DNA of 64,000 nt from Thiohalocapsa halophila (lineage in GTDB: Bacteria > Pseudomonadota > Gammaproteobacteria > Chromatiales > Chromatiaceae). The DNA lies in assembly GCF_016583825.1 (NCBI RefSeq), contig NZ_NRRV01000028.1, positions 1 through 64,000 of the forward strand, written 5' to 3'. Positions 52,533 to 59,745 of the stretch are shown here, piece after piece. A program made the position numbers and the translations under genes. Below the pieces are notes generated by a model. That model was not told where the DNA came from. It saw only the letters and a program-made list of their open reading frames with translations, and did no database searches. Within the stretch, counting starts at the first letter, position 1, and every line of letters starts with the position of its first letter.

Positions 52533-52796
52533 TTATTGGACCTGAACCTGCGCGACCTTCTGCTCCGGCGCCGGCTGCACGACGGCGGCGGTCTCGTTCA
52601 CCCGCACGCTGTCCTTGAAGCCGTAGCCCGGCAGGCCGAGCGCGTACCAATGCACCATCCACATTTGGACGAACAGGATGAAGAAGAACGGCACCATCCA
52701 GGTCGCGGGGTTGATCACGGTCCAGATTTTCCAGTCTTCTTCTGGATGATCAGGCTCGGCGACGGACGGGTCAGCCATCAAATAGGGAACTTTCAT
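52533..52796 (-). CDS. pucA: Light-harvesting alpha polypeptide, copy 2 (LH2-type)
   Basis: 87 aa from ATG 52,796 with GAGGAG 7 nt upstream. The same framework as copy 1 (DWKIWTVINPATWMVP, His49) but next to the ligand it reads MVHWYALGLPGYGF instead of MIHTYALALPGYGF, and the C-terminal tail is different (Gln/Val-rich). It follows pucB copy 2 by 25 bp. Confidence 0.92.
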   Translation of the reverse strand: MKVPYLMADPSVAEPDHPEEDWKIWTVINPATWMVPFFFILFVQMWMVHWYALGLPGYGFKDSVRVNETAAVVQPAPEQKVAQVQVQ

Positions 52797-52821
52797 CAAT
52801 ATTCTCCTCGTCGTTCAGAAA

Positions 52822-52965
52822 TCAGAACCAGGGCTGGTAGACCCAGGTGACCACGTGGACCACGGTCGCGATCATGACCCAGCTCCACACGCCGTGCTTC
52901 CAGTGCTCGTGGAATTCTTTTGCTTGCTCGTCGGTGAGACCCGACAGGTTCTTGGGGTCGGCCAT
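52822..52965 (-). CDS. pucB: Light-harvesting beta polypeptide, copy 2 (LH2-type)
   Basis: 47 aa, too short for most gene finders. MADPKNLSGLTDEQAKEFHE, then the helix with His37 and the VYQPWF ending, identical to copy 1 except residues 3-4. The DNA is about 95% identical to copy 1 by eye, including the GGAGGTTATTTCG leader, so the duplication is recent or maintained by gene conversion. Confidence 0.92.
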   Translation of the reverse strand: MADPKNLSGLTDEQAKEFHEHWKHGVWSWVMIATVVHVVTWVYQPWF

Positions 52966-53102
52966 CGAAATAACCTCCGGAACGTTACGTCACTATCGGC
53001 ACTTGAAGGTGCCGCCAAGGCCCGCCGGCGTTGAGGCCGCCCGCCTGCCAAAAGCCGTGGGCTTGAGCGGTGGGCCGGCCACGACGACGTGGCACAGGTG
53101 TT

Positions 53103-53142
53103 AGTCTAACCTGACATCCAGATGTGTCAAGGTCGATTTACA
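53103..53142 (-). promoter_or_regulatory. Promoter and PpsR-type operator of pucBA copy 2
   Basis: On the minus strand: TTGACA (complement of 53,125-53,130), 16-bp spacer, TAGACT (complement of 53,103-53,108). Perfect TGT-N12-ACA at 53,125-53,142, with the same 12-bp interior as copy 1. The A-tract is replaced by AAAATTTT. Confidence 0.8.
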
Positions 53143-53762
53143 CAAAATTTTGGGGTTGAACGTCGACGCTCGCGCGCGGGAACCGACCGGCATGTCCGGC
53201 GCCGCCACTGCGCCGTCCGCACGGCTCCTGTAGCGCTGCCGCAGGTCGCGACGCATGAGGCTCGGCAAGCAGCCGCAGCGCGGCGAGCAGATGAGTGCTG
53301 CCCTGACACCGCGCCGACTGTAGCCGCCTGCGTGTCGGGCCTACCGACGTCGAGCCGGCCTACAGCTTTGCGGGCCCCGGCCGGCGGCAAGCAATGACTG
53401 GCCGATCTCGCATGCGCATGCGGGCTTGCGCGGCGCAATGCGCTCGACGGGCTCAGGGAGCCCCTGGCATCGGCCGGGGACCGGCGCGCGGGCTGGCCGG
53501 GTATCACGCGCGCAGGAGCCGCGCCGCCCTGATGACGGACGGCGTGCAGCGGTGGAGAAATGGCGATTGGGGGTGTCGGCGAAGCCGTCGGGGAAACCGC
53601 TGCGGCCGAAAAAGGCAGGACCTGCCAAGGCCGACAACAAGGACGATGGCCGCCTAGCTCGCGAGAGCGCCGCCCCTGACTCGTCCGTCGCTGCCGAGAC
53701 CTCGTGCACGGAGACCGGCGCTGGCGCCCGGCGGCATGCGCCGGGCAGAGCGGGGCCGGCCG
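53143..53762. other. Noncoding stretch
   Basis: 620 bp between the pucBA copy 2 promoter and the next gene. Several frames are open in this GC-rich DNA, but none shows family motifs or a ribosome-binding site. Nothing supportable. Confidence 0.5.
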
Positions 53763-54224
53763 TTACCAGGCGTTGAACCACCACTTCGCCATGAAGACGG
53801 CACTGACGAAGATCAGCATGGCCGTTGCGCCAACCTTGCCAAAGAACAGCGCGTTGCTGAACATGGCGCGCCAGACGCCGGCGATGGCCTCAGCGCCGCC
53901 GTCCATGGGCTGGCCCTGCCGACCGAAGCCCAAGCCCCCACCGCTGCTGGTCTTCTGCGCCTGGGCCGGCGCCGGCGCCGGATTGGAGGCGCTCTCCACC
54001 CGCGGCTCGGCGGCGATGAGCGCGTAGGGCTCGGTACGGGACACCTTGAAGAACTCGATCTCTGACTCGGCGCCCGCCTTCTCGATGACGACGAACTCGG
54101 TGTCCGCCGCCAGCTGCTTGTCTTCGGCGAACATCAGCGCGAAGGCCTCCATGTCCTCGGCTTCGCTGATGTATTCCCATGCCTTGATCTTCTCGGGCCA
54201 GGTTCGTCTTGCTGCGTATCGCAT
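53763..54224 (-). CDS. Uncharacterised membrane-anchored protein beside the carotenoid genes
   Basis: 153 aa from ATG 54,224, with GAGGAG upstream. Residues 1-75 form a compact charged domain (WPEKIKAWEYISEAEDMEAFALMF, then FVVIEKAGAESEIEFFKVSR). An Ala/Pro/Gly linker follows, then one C-terminal membrane helix (KVGATAMLIFVSAVFMAKWWF). No family recognised. It is divergent from a CrtD-family gene across two perfect TGT-N12-ACA sites, so it is likely coregulated with pigment synthesis. Confidence 0.75.
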   Translation of the reverse strand: MRYAARRTWPEKIKAWEYISEAEDMEAFALMFAEDKQLAADTEFVVIEKAGAESEIEFFKVSRTEPYALIAAEPRVESASNPAPAPAQAQKTSSGGGLGFGRQGQPMDGGAEAIAGVWRAMFSNALFFGKVGATAMLIFVSAVFMAKWWFNAW

Positions 54225-54387
54225 GGCTCGCTCCTCTCTCGATGGAAACCCTTGTCGCACAGAAAGCGCCGGCGGCTCCCCAAGCCCTCGCGGCCCGTGC
54301 TCGAGCATACCCCGGCTGCTCGGGGGATCTCGGCAGGGGGGTCTCCGCATGGTTGCTTGCGCCCCGTCACTTGGGGCCCCCGACGGC

Positions 54388-54431
54388 TGTCGTGTAGACT
54401 GGACACGACTAGGTGTCTAGAAGGATAGACA
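54388..54431. promoter_or_regulatory. Two tandem PpsR-type operators
   Basis: Two perfect TGT-N12-ACA palindromes: 54,388-54,405 and 54,414-54,431 (the latter extended to GTGT...ACAC). Their centres are 26 bp apart, about two and a half helical turns. CrtJ/PpsR binds cooperatively to paired sites in Rhodobacter. They lie in the divergent region of the CrtD-family gene (54,470) and the unknown gene (54,224). Confidence 0.8.
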
Positions 54432-54469
54432 CTTGAGTGAAGACTACAGCAAAACAGGGTCAAGACGGC

Positions 54470-55987
54470 ATGCCCGGGCTCAATAAACGTGTGATCATCA
54501 TCGGCGCCGGCATGGGCGGCCTCGCTGCCGCCCTCAAACTGGCGCTGGCCGGCGTGGACGTCACCGTCCTGGAGGGCGGCCACCGTCCCGGCGGCAAGCT
54601 GCGCGAGCAGCACAAGGGCGACAAGTCCTTCTACACCGGCCCCACGGTGCTGACCATGCCCTGGGTGTTCGAAGAAATCTTCGCAGAGGCCGGCGCCGAC
54701 TTCCGCGAGCGGGTCAAGCTGCATTGCTCCGACGTGCTCGCCCGCCACGCCTGGAGCCGCGACGAGCGCCTGGACCTCTACGGCGACCACGAGCGCTCCG
54801 CCGAAGCCATCGCCGAGTTCGCCGGCGCCGCCGAGGCGGACGGCTTCCGCCGCTTCGCCGCCCATGCCAAGCGCGTCTACGAGGCGCTGGACGAGCCCTT
54901 CATCCGCTCGTCCCAGCCCACGCCCATCAGCATCTTCGGGCGCTTCGGCTGGAACGGCCTGAGCGAGCTCATGCGCATCAAGGCGGTGTTCACCCTCTGG
55001 CAGGCGCTCGGGCAGTACTTCAAGGACCCACGCCTGAAGCAGCTCTTCGGCCGCTATGCCACCTATGTCGGCGCCTCGCCCTATCGGGCGCCGGCGACGC
55101 TGATGCTGGTGGCGGATGTGGAAAGCCGCGGCGTCTTTGCCGTGGACGGCGGCATCCACCAGCTGCCGGAGGCCCTGGCGGCCCTCGCCGAGGAAAACGG
55201 CGCGAGCGTCCGCTACGGCGCCAAGGTGGCAGAGATCCTGGTGGACAACGGCAAGGCATGCGGCGTGCTGCTGGACGACGGCGAGCGCTTGGACGCCGAC
55301 GCCGTCATCTGCAATGCCGATGCGGCGGCGCTCGGCGCCGGCCTGTTCGGCGAGGAGGCGCGCGCGGCGGTGGCGCCGATCCCGGCCGCCAAGCGCTCGC
55401 ACTCCGTGGTGACCTGGAACCTGGTGGCGCGCCCGCAAGGCTTCCCGATGCACTACCACAACGTCTTCTTCCCGCCGGACTACAAGGCGGAGTTCAAGGC
55501 GGTCTTCGACGAGCTGCATCTGCCCCGGGACCCGACGGTGTATATCTGCGCCCAAGACCGCGGCGACCCGGACGCGCCGGCGCCGACAGCGCCGGAGCGC
55601 CTGCTGCTGGTGGTGAATGCCCCGGCCCGCGGCGACACCGAGACCATCCCGGAGGCCGAGATCCGCCGCTGCGAGGCGAGCGTCATGCACTTGCTGGAGC
55701 ACTGCGGCCTGACCCTGGCCGACAGCGAAGAGGTGGCCGTCACCACGCCCACCCATTTCGAGCAGGCCTATCCCGCCTCGGGCGGGGCCGTGTTCGGGCG
55801 GGTCAATCACGGCTGGTGGGGCTCCTTCGACCGTCCCGGCGCCGTCACCAAAATCTCCGGTCTCTACACCGCCGGCGGCAGCGCCCATCCTGGTCCAGGC
55901 ATCCCGATGGCGTCCATTTCCGGGCGTCTGGCGGCGGACCGGGTGCTGTTGGACCTCGGTGCCGGCAGCGGGCGCAGCGCGAGCTGA
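54470..55987 (+). CDS. CrtD-family carotenoid oxidoreductase 1 (CruO/CruS candidate)
   Basis: 505 aa from ATG 54,470 (MPGLNKRVIIIGAGMGG); the GTG at 54,437 sits almost on the operator and has no Shine-Dalgarno. FAD motif VIIIGAGMGGLAAALKLALAG, CrtI-type GGKLRE and TGPTVLTM, DVLARHAWSRDERLDLY as in CrtD, and the C-terminal GLYTAGGSAHPGPGIPMASISGRLAADRVL. In the okenone producer Thiodictyon the two CrtD paralogues are CruO (C-4 ketolase) and CruS (3,4-desaturase/2-ketolase). This is one of the equivalent pair; which one cannot be decided by eye. Confidence 0.85.
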   Translation: MPGLNKRVIIIGAGMGGLAAALKLALAGVDVTVLEGGHRPGGKLREQHKGDKSFYTGPTVLTMPWVFEEIFAEAGADFRERVKLHCSDVLARHAWSRDERLDLYGDHERSAEAIAEFAGAAEADGFRRFAAHAKRVYEALDEPFIRSSQPTPISIFGRFGWNGLSELMRIKAVFTLWQALGQYFKDPRLKQLFGRYATYVGASPYRAPATLMLVADVESRGVFAVDGGIHQLPEALAALAEENGASVRYGAKVAEILVDNGKACGVLLDDGERLDADAVICNADAAALGAGLFGEEARAAVAPIPAAKRSHSVVTWNLVARPQGFPMHYHNVFFPPDYKAEFKAVFDELHLPRDPTVYICAQDRGDPDAPAPTAPERLLLVVNAPARGDTETIPEAEIRRCEASVMHLLEHCGLTLADSEEVAVTTPTHFEQAYPASGGAVFGRVNHGWWGSFDRPGAVTKISGLYTAGGSAHPGPGIPMASISGRLAADRVLLDLGAGSGRSAS

Positions 55988-56131
55988 GCATCAGGCTGCG
56001 CGACGCCGCCCACACGCCGATGCCCGAGGACCAGCGCGCCCCTTCGCCGGCGCTTCTCTCCCGCACCGCCGCCGCCGATTGCGGCGGCGCAGGCGCCGGC
56101 CCATGCCGGTACCGACAACCGGCACATTGCC

Positions 56132-57616
56132 ATGGCTGAGCACCACGTCGTCATCATCGGCGCGGGCATGGGCGGCCTTGCCGCCGCGCTGCGCCTCGCC
56201 ACCCGCGGGGTGCGGGTCACCTTGCTGGAGCGCGCATCCAAGCCCGGCGGCAAGATGCGTGAGGTGGCCGTCGACGGCGCCCTGGTGGACTCCGGGCCCA
56301 CGGTGGTCACCATGCGTGAGGTGTTCGAGGACCTCTTCGACGCCGCCGGCGCGAGCCTCGGGGATCATCTCGACCTGCGCCAGGCGGATGTCCTCGCCCG
56401 CCACGCCTGGAGCGCCGACGAGCGCCTGGACCTGTACGCCGACATCGAGCGCTCGGTGGAGGCCATCGGCGACTTCGCCGGCAGCCGGCAGGCACGGCTC
56501 TTCCGCGATTTCTGCGCCCGCGCGGACGACATGTTCCGTACCCTGGAGCGGGCCTTCATCAACGAAGCGGCACCGACACCGCTATCGCTGGTGCTGGACT
56601 CGGGGCTCATCCCGGTCGCGCGGCTCAAGCCCTACTCGACCCTGTGGCAGGACCTGGGGCGGTTCTTTCCGGATGAGCGCCTGCGCCAGCTCTTTGGGCG
56701 CTATGCCACCTATGTCGGCTCCTCGCCCTTCCGGGCGCCGCCGACGCTCGGCATCGTCGCGCATGTGGAGCTGGGCGGCGTCTGGCTGGTGGAGGGCGGC
56801 ATCCACCGGCTGCCCGCGGCGCTGGCGGCCCTGGCCGCCGAGCGCGGCGTGAGCCTGCGCTTCGGTAGCGCCGTCAGCGAGGTGCTGGTACAGCACGGCC
56901 GTGCCGCCGGCGTGCGCCTCGCCAACGGCGAAGAGCTGGCCGCGGATGCAGTACTGTGCAACGCCGACAGCGCCGCCCTGGCGGCCGGCCTGTTCGGGCG
57001 CAAGCCAAAGCGTGCCGTGCGCCGGCACGGCGTCAAGGCGCGCTCGCTGTCGGCGGTGACCTTCAGCATCAACGCGCCCACGTCCGGCTTCCCGCTGGTG
57101 CGGCACAATGTCTTCTTCAGCCGGGACTACGCGGGCGAATTCTCGGCCATCTTCGAGCAGGGCCGCATTCCGGACGAGCCCACGGTCTACGTCTGCGCCC
57201 AGGACCGCAACGACGCCGGCACCGACCCCGGCGGCCCCGAGCGGCTGTTTTGCCTGGTGAACGCCCCGCCGCGCGGCGACATTCAACCCTTCGACGCCGG
57301 AGAAATCGAGCAATGCGAGGAGCACACCTTCAACCTCCTGGCCCGTTGCGGCCTGCAGGTGGACCTGGCGCCGGAGCGCCGGGTCATCACCACGCCGACG
57401 GAGTTCGAGCACCTGTTCCCGGCCACCGGGGGCGCGCTGTACGGGCGCACGTCCCATGGCTGGCAGGGTCCGTTCAGCCGCTCGGGGGCGCGCTCGAAGG
57501 TGCCGCGACTATATCTGGCGGGGGGCAGCGTGCATCCGGGTCCGGGGGTGCCGATGGCGGCGATCTCCGGGCGCCTGGCGGCGGAGGCAGTGCTCGAGGA
57601 CCTGAGCTCGACCTGA
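56132..57616 (+). CDS. crtD: CrtD-family carotenoid oxidoreductase 2
   Basis: 494 aa. FAD motif VVIIGAGMGGLAAALRLATRG, SKPGGKMREV, DSGPTVVTMREVFEDLF, DVLARHAWSADERLDLY, then LYLAGGSVHPGPGVPMAAISGRLAAEAVL. Aligns along its length with the gene at 54,470 (shared FGRYATYVG, VDGGIHQLP-type and NADSAALAAGLFG blocks). Fits 1-hydroxycarotenoid 3,4-desaturases and the CruO/CruS paralogues of okenone synthesis. Its stop overlaps the probable CTG start of crtC by 4 bp. Confidence 0.85.
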   Translation: MAEHHVVIIGAGMGGLAAALRLATRGVRVTLLERASKPGGKMREVAVDGALVDSGPTVVTMREVFEDLFDAAGASLGDHLDLRQADVLARHAWSADERLDLYADIERSVEAIGDFAGSRQARLFRDFCARADDMFRTLERAFINEAAPTPLSLVLDSGLIPVARLKPYSTLWQDLGRFFPDERLRQLFGRYATYVGSSPFRAPPTLGIVAHVELGGVWLVEGGIHRLPAALAALAAERGVSLRFGSAVSEVLVQHGRAAGVRLANGEELAADAVLCNADSAALAAGLFGRKPKRAVRRHGVKARSLSAVTFSINAPTSGFPLVRHNVFFSRDYAGEFSAIFEQGRIPDEPTVYVCAQDRNDAGTDPGGPERLFCLVNAPPRGDIQPFDAGEIEQCEEHTFNLLARCGLQVDLAPERRVITTPTEFEHLFPATGGALYGRTSHGWQGPFSRSGARSKVPRLYLAGGSVHPGPGVPMAAISGRLAAEAVLEDLSST

Positions 57617-58530
57617 GCGTCCCGCCCCGCGGCTATGCCTGGTGGTATGTCGACGCCCTGAGCGACGACGGCAAGCACGGGCTGACCCTCATCGCTTTCA
57701 TCGGCAGCGTCTTCTCGCCCTACTATTTCAAGGGCCGCAAGCGCGGCGCCGAAGACCCGCGGGACTATGTCTCCCTCAACGTCTGCCTGTACGGCGAGGA
57801 GCGGCGCTGGACCATGACCGAGCGCCGCGCCGGCTCGCTCGAGCAGAGTGCATCGACGCTCGGCATCGGTCCGAGCCGCCTGCACTGGGACTGGGACCAG
57901 GGGCTCACCGTGGCCATCGACGAGATCGGCACGCCCATCCCCCAGCGCGTGCGCGGGCGGGTGCATGTGACCCCGCATTTCATCAACGAGCGCGTCTTCA
58001 CGCTGGACGAGGCCGGCCGCCACCGCTGGCGCCCGGTGGCCCCGAGCGCACGGGTGGAGGTGGAGCTCCAGAAGCCCGAGCTGCGCTGGAGCGGCCACGC
58101 CTACTTCGACCGCAACTGGGGCGACGAGCCCATCGAGGACGGCTTCGTCTACTGGGACTGGTCCCGCGGCGAATTCGCCGAGGAAGAGAGCGCCATCCTC
58201 TACAACATGGACCGCCGCCAGGGCGGGCCGAAGCAGATGGCGCTGCGGTTCTCGCCGCAGGGGGTCGATGAATTCGAGCCGCCGCCGAACCACCGCCTGC
58301 CGCGCACCCCCATCTGGCAGGTGCCCCGCGGCAGCCAGGCGGATGCCGAGCGCCCGCCCAAGGTGACCAAGACGCTGGAGGACACGCCCTTCTACTCGCG
58401 CTCGGTCATCGACACCCATCTGTTGGGGCGGCCGATCACCGCAGTGCACGAAAGCCTGTCCCTGAACCGCTTTCGCTCCCCCATCGTGCAGCACATGCTG
58501 CCGTACCGAATGCCGCGGCGGCGGCGGTGA
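57613..58530 (+). CDS. crtC: Carotenoid 1,2-hydratase CrtC
   Basis: 305 aa if started at CTG 57,613. Diagnostic CrtC blocks: GYAWWYVDALSDDGKHGLTLIAFIGSVFSPYY at the N-terminus, SLNVCLYGEERRWTMTERR, LHWDWDQGLTVAIDEI, and GHAYFDRNWGDEPIEDGFVYWDWSR. It adds water to the psi end, giving the 1'-hydroxyl that CrtF would methylate in okenone. No in-frame ATG, GTG or TTG exists between the crtD shadow and the conserved region; CTG overlaps the crtD stop as CTGA. The next ATG would remove the first 60 residues. Confidence 0.9.
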   Translation: MSVPPRGYAWWYVDALSDDGKHGLTLIAFIGSVFSPYYFKGRKRGAEDPRDYVSLNVCLYGEERRWTMTERRAGSLEQSASTLGIGPSRLHWDWDQGLTVAIDEIGTPIPQRVRGRVHVTPHFINERVFTLDEAGRHRWRPVAPSARVEVELQKPELRWSGHAYFDRNWGDEPIEDGFVYWDWSRGEFAEEESAILYNMDRRQGGPKQMALRFSPQGVDEFEPPPNHRLPRTPIWQVPRGSQADAERPPKVTKTLEDTPFYSRSVIDTHLLGRPITAVHESLSLNRFRSPIVQHMLPYRMPRRRR

Positions 58531-58556
58531 TGCGGCGCTGACCCAGGCCCGACCTC

Positions 58557-58865
58557 ATGCAGGACATGGCAGACGTGCTCGGGCCCCTGTTTGCCGGGGC
58601 CCTGCGCTCCGGGCTGGTCATCGACCTGATCCTCCTACTGGTGCTCGCCGAGGCGGCGCTGCTGTGGTGGCTCGGGCGCCGCTTCCGGCGCGGGCCGGGC
58701 CTCGGCGCCGTCTGGCCGACGCTGGTCTCCGGCGTGCTGCTGCTGTTGGTGGCGCGCGCCGCGCTCACCGGGGCCGGGTGGGCCTGGATCGCGCTGCTGC
58801 TGGCCCTGGCGGGGTTGTCGCACGTGCTGGATCTGGTGCTGCGCGGGCGCTCCGGCCCCTCGTAG
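58557..58865 (+). CDS. Small hypothetical membrane protein after crtC
   Basis: 102 aa. Three predicted membrane helices (SGLVIDLILLLVLAEAALLWWL; VWPTLVSGVLLLLVARAAL; WAWIALLLALAGLSHVLDLVL) joined by Arg-rich loops. No family recognised. It starts 26 bp after the crtC stop on the same strand, so it probably shares the transcript. Confidence 0.65.
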   Translation: MQDMADVLGPLFAGALRSGLVIDLILLLVLAEAALLWWLGRRFRRGPGLGAVWPTLVSGVLLLLVARAALTGAGWAWIALLLALAGLSHVLDLVLRGRSGPS

Positions 58866-59000
58866 CCCAGCACGGCATCCATTCGGAGACGGATGCCGGG
58901 GAAGACGGATGGCCGCCGTCGACGCCGTTGCATCGTCCTCTTCAGCGGTACTAAGCCACACGCGAAAGTCGTTCAAAGACCGGATGTAGGCTCACCGCTT

Positions 59001-59030
59001 GGTGGACTGCGCTGCGCTTGTCCACCCTAC
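59001..59030. repeat. Dispersed palindrome, inverted copy
   Basis: The reverse complement of the GTAGGGTGGAC-type element also found at 36,098-36,127, here reading GGTGGACTGCGCTGCGC on the plus strand and ending CACCCTAC. It lies in the gap between the crtC operon and the rhodanese-like gene, where nothing else is visible. Confidence 0.7.
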
Positions 59031-59100
59031 GGCCTGCGCTTCGCTTGGTCCAAGCCCGGAGCTTTGTCCTTTTCGGGTCGTGCGTGGCGACAGGATCCCG

Positions 59101-59442
59101 TTATCGGCCCACGAGGCGCACCTTGCCCTCGGCATCCACGATGGCCCTGGGCTTGGGATTCGGGTCGTAGACGATGGCCTCGGCGCCGGGCCCGCTGGCC
59201 ACAGGGTTGCCGGCGGCGGCCCAGTCCGCGTAGCGCATGGGCAGCAACCGCACCGCGCGATAGCCCCAATCCACTAGCTGCCGCGCGACCTGCGGGGCGT
59301 CGTCGCCGTAGAGCACGATGGGGGCCTTGGGGACGGGCGGAAAGCGCTCCCTGCTCGCGGCCAGGTCCTCGCCGGGGATGTTCACGGCGCCGGGAATATG
59401 GCCGGCTCGGGCGTCCCGGGTGGCGGCGATCGAGGTTCTCAT
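59101..59442 (-). CDS. Rhodanese-like protein lacking the catalytic Cys
   Basis: 113 aa from ATG 59,442 (GGAGGG upstream). DARAGHIPGAVNIPGEDL is the rhodanese substrate-side motif and VARQLVDWGYRAVRLLPMRYADWAAAGNPV the C-terminal part. The active-site loop reads VLYGDDAPQ where active rhodaneses have Cys, and the usual first strand (DVR) is reduced. Probably not a sulfurtransferase; it may be a binding or regulatory fold. Confidence 0.7.
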   Translation of the reverse strand: MRTSIAATRDARAGHIPGAVNIPGEDLAASRERFPPVPKAPIVLYGDDAPQVARQLVDWGYRAVRLLPMRYADWAAAGNPVASGPGAEAIVYDPNPKPRAIVDAEGKVRLVGR

Positions 59443-59745
59443 ACGACCCTCCGTCGGTCCATGCCCAAGGCGCGGGCGCAACATGCCGCGCCCGGGCCTT
59501 ATCCCATACAGTCTTAATGGTAATACCAGGCCGGGTTTTGACAATGCCGCCGCACGCGGTCGCAGATCAGCACCGATGGGCGCGTCACGGCCTTTGACGA
59601 GCCAGTTGCCCCGGGCCGGCAGTCCGACCGCTGCGCGCTCGGCGGACTGAGACGGTTGAATTCGCCGGGCGGTTTCCTCAGGGTCGGTCGGGTTGGAAAC
59701 GAGCAGTTTTCAAGCCGTCGAGCCCAACCCATCCGGAGGTCCCAC
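59443..59745. other. Noncoding region upstream of the aldolase gene
   Basis: 303 bp between the divergent rhodanese-like and aldolase genes. The Shine-Dalgarno GGAGG of the aldolase is clear. No promoter motif is convincing, and no gene is supported. Confidence 0.5.

Noticed and set aside
52233..52662. A minus-strand frame extending from 52,138 to 52,662 over the crtY end and the pucA copy 2 start region.
   Set aside because: Shadow of crtY and pucA; no family similarity.
53127..53784. Several open frames on both strands between the antenna operon and 53,763.
   Set aside because: Arg/Ser/Ala-rich GC artefacts without ribosome-binding sites; none continues a known family.
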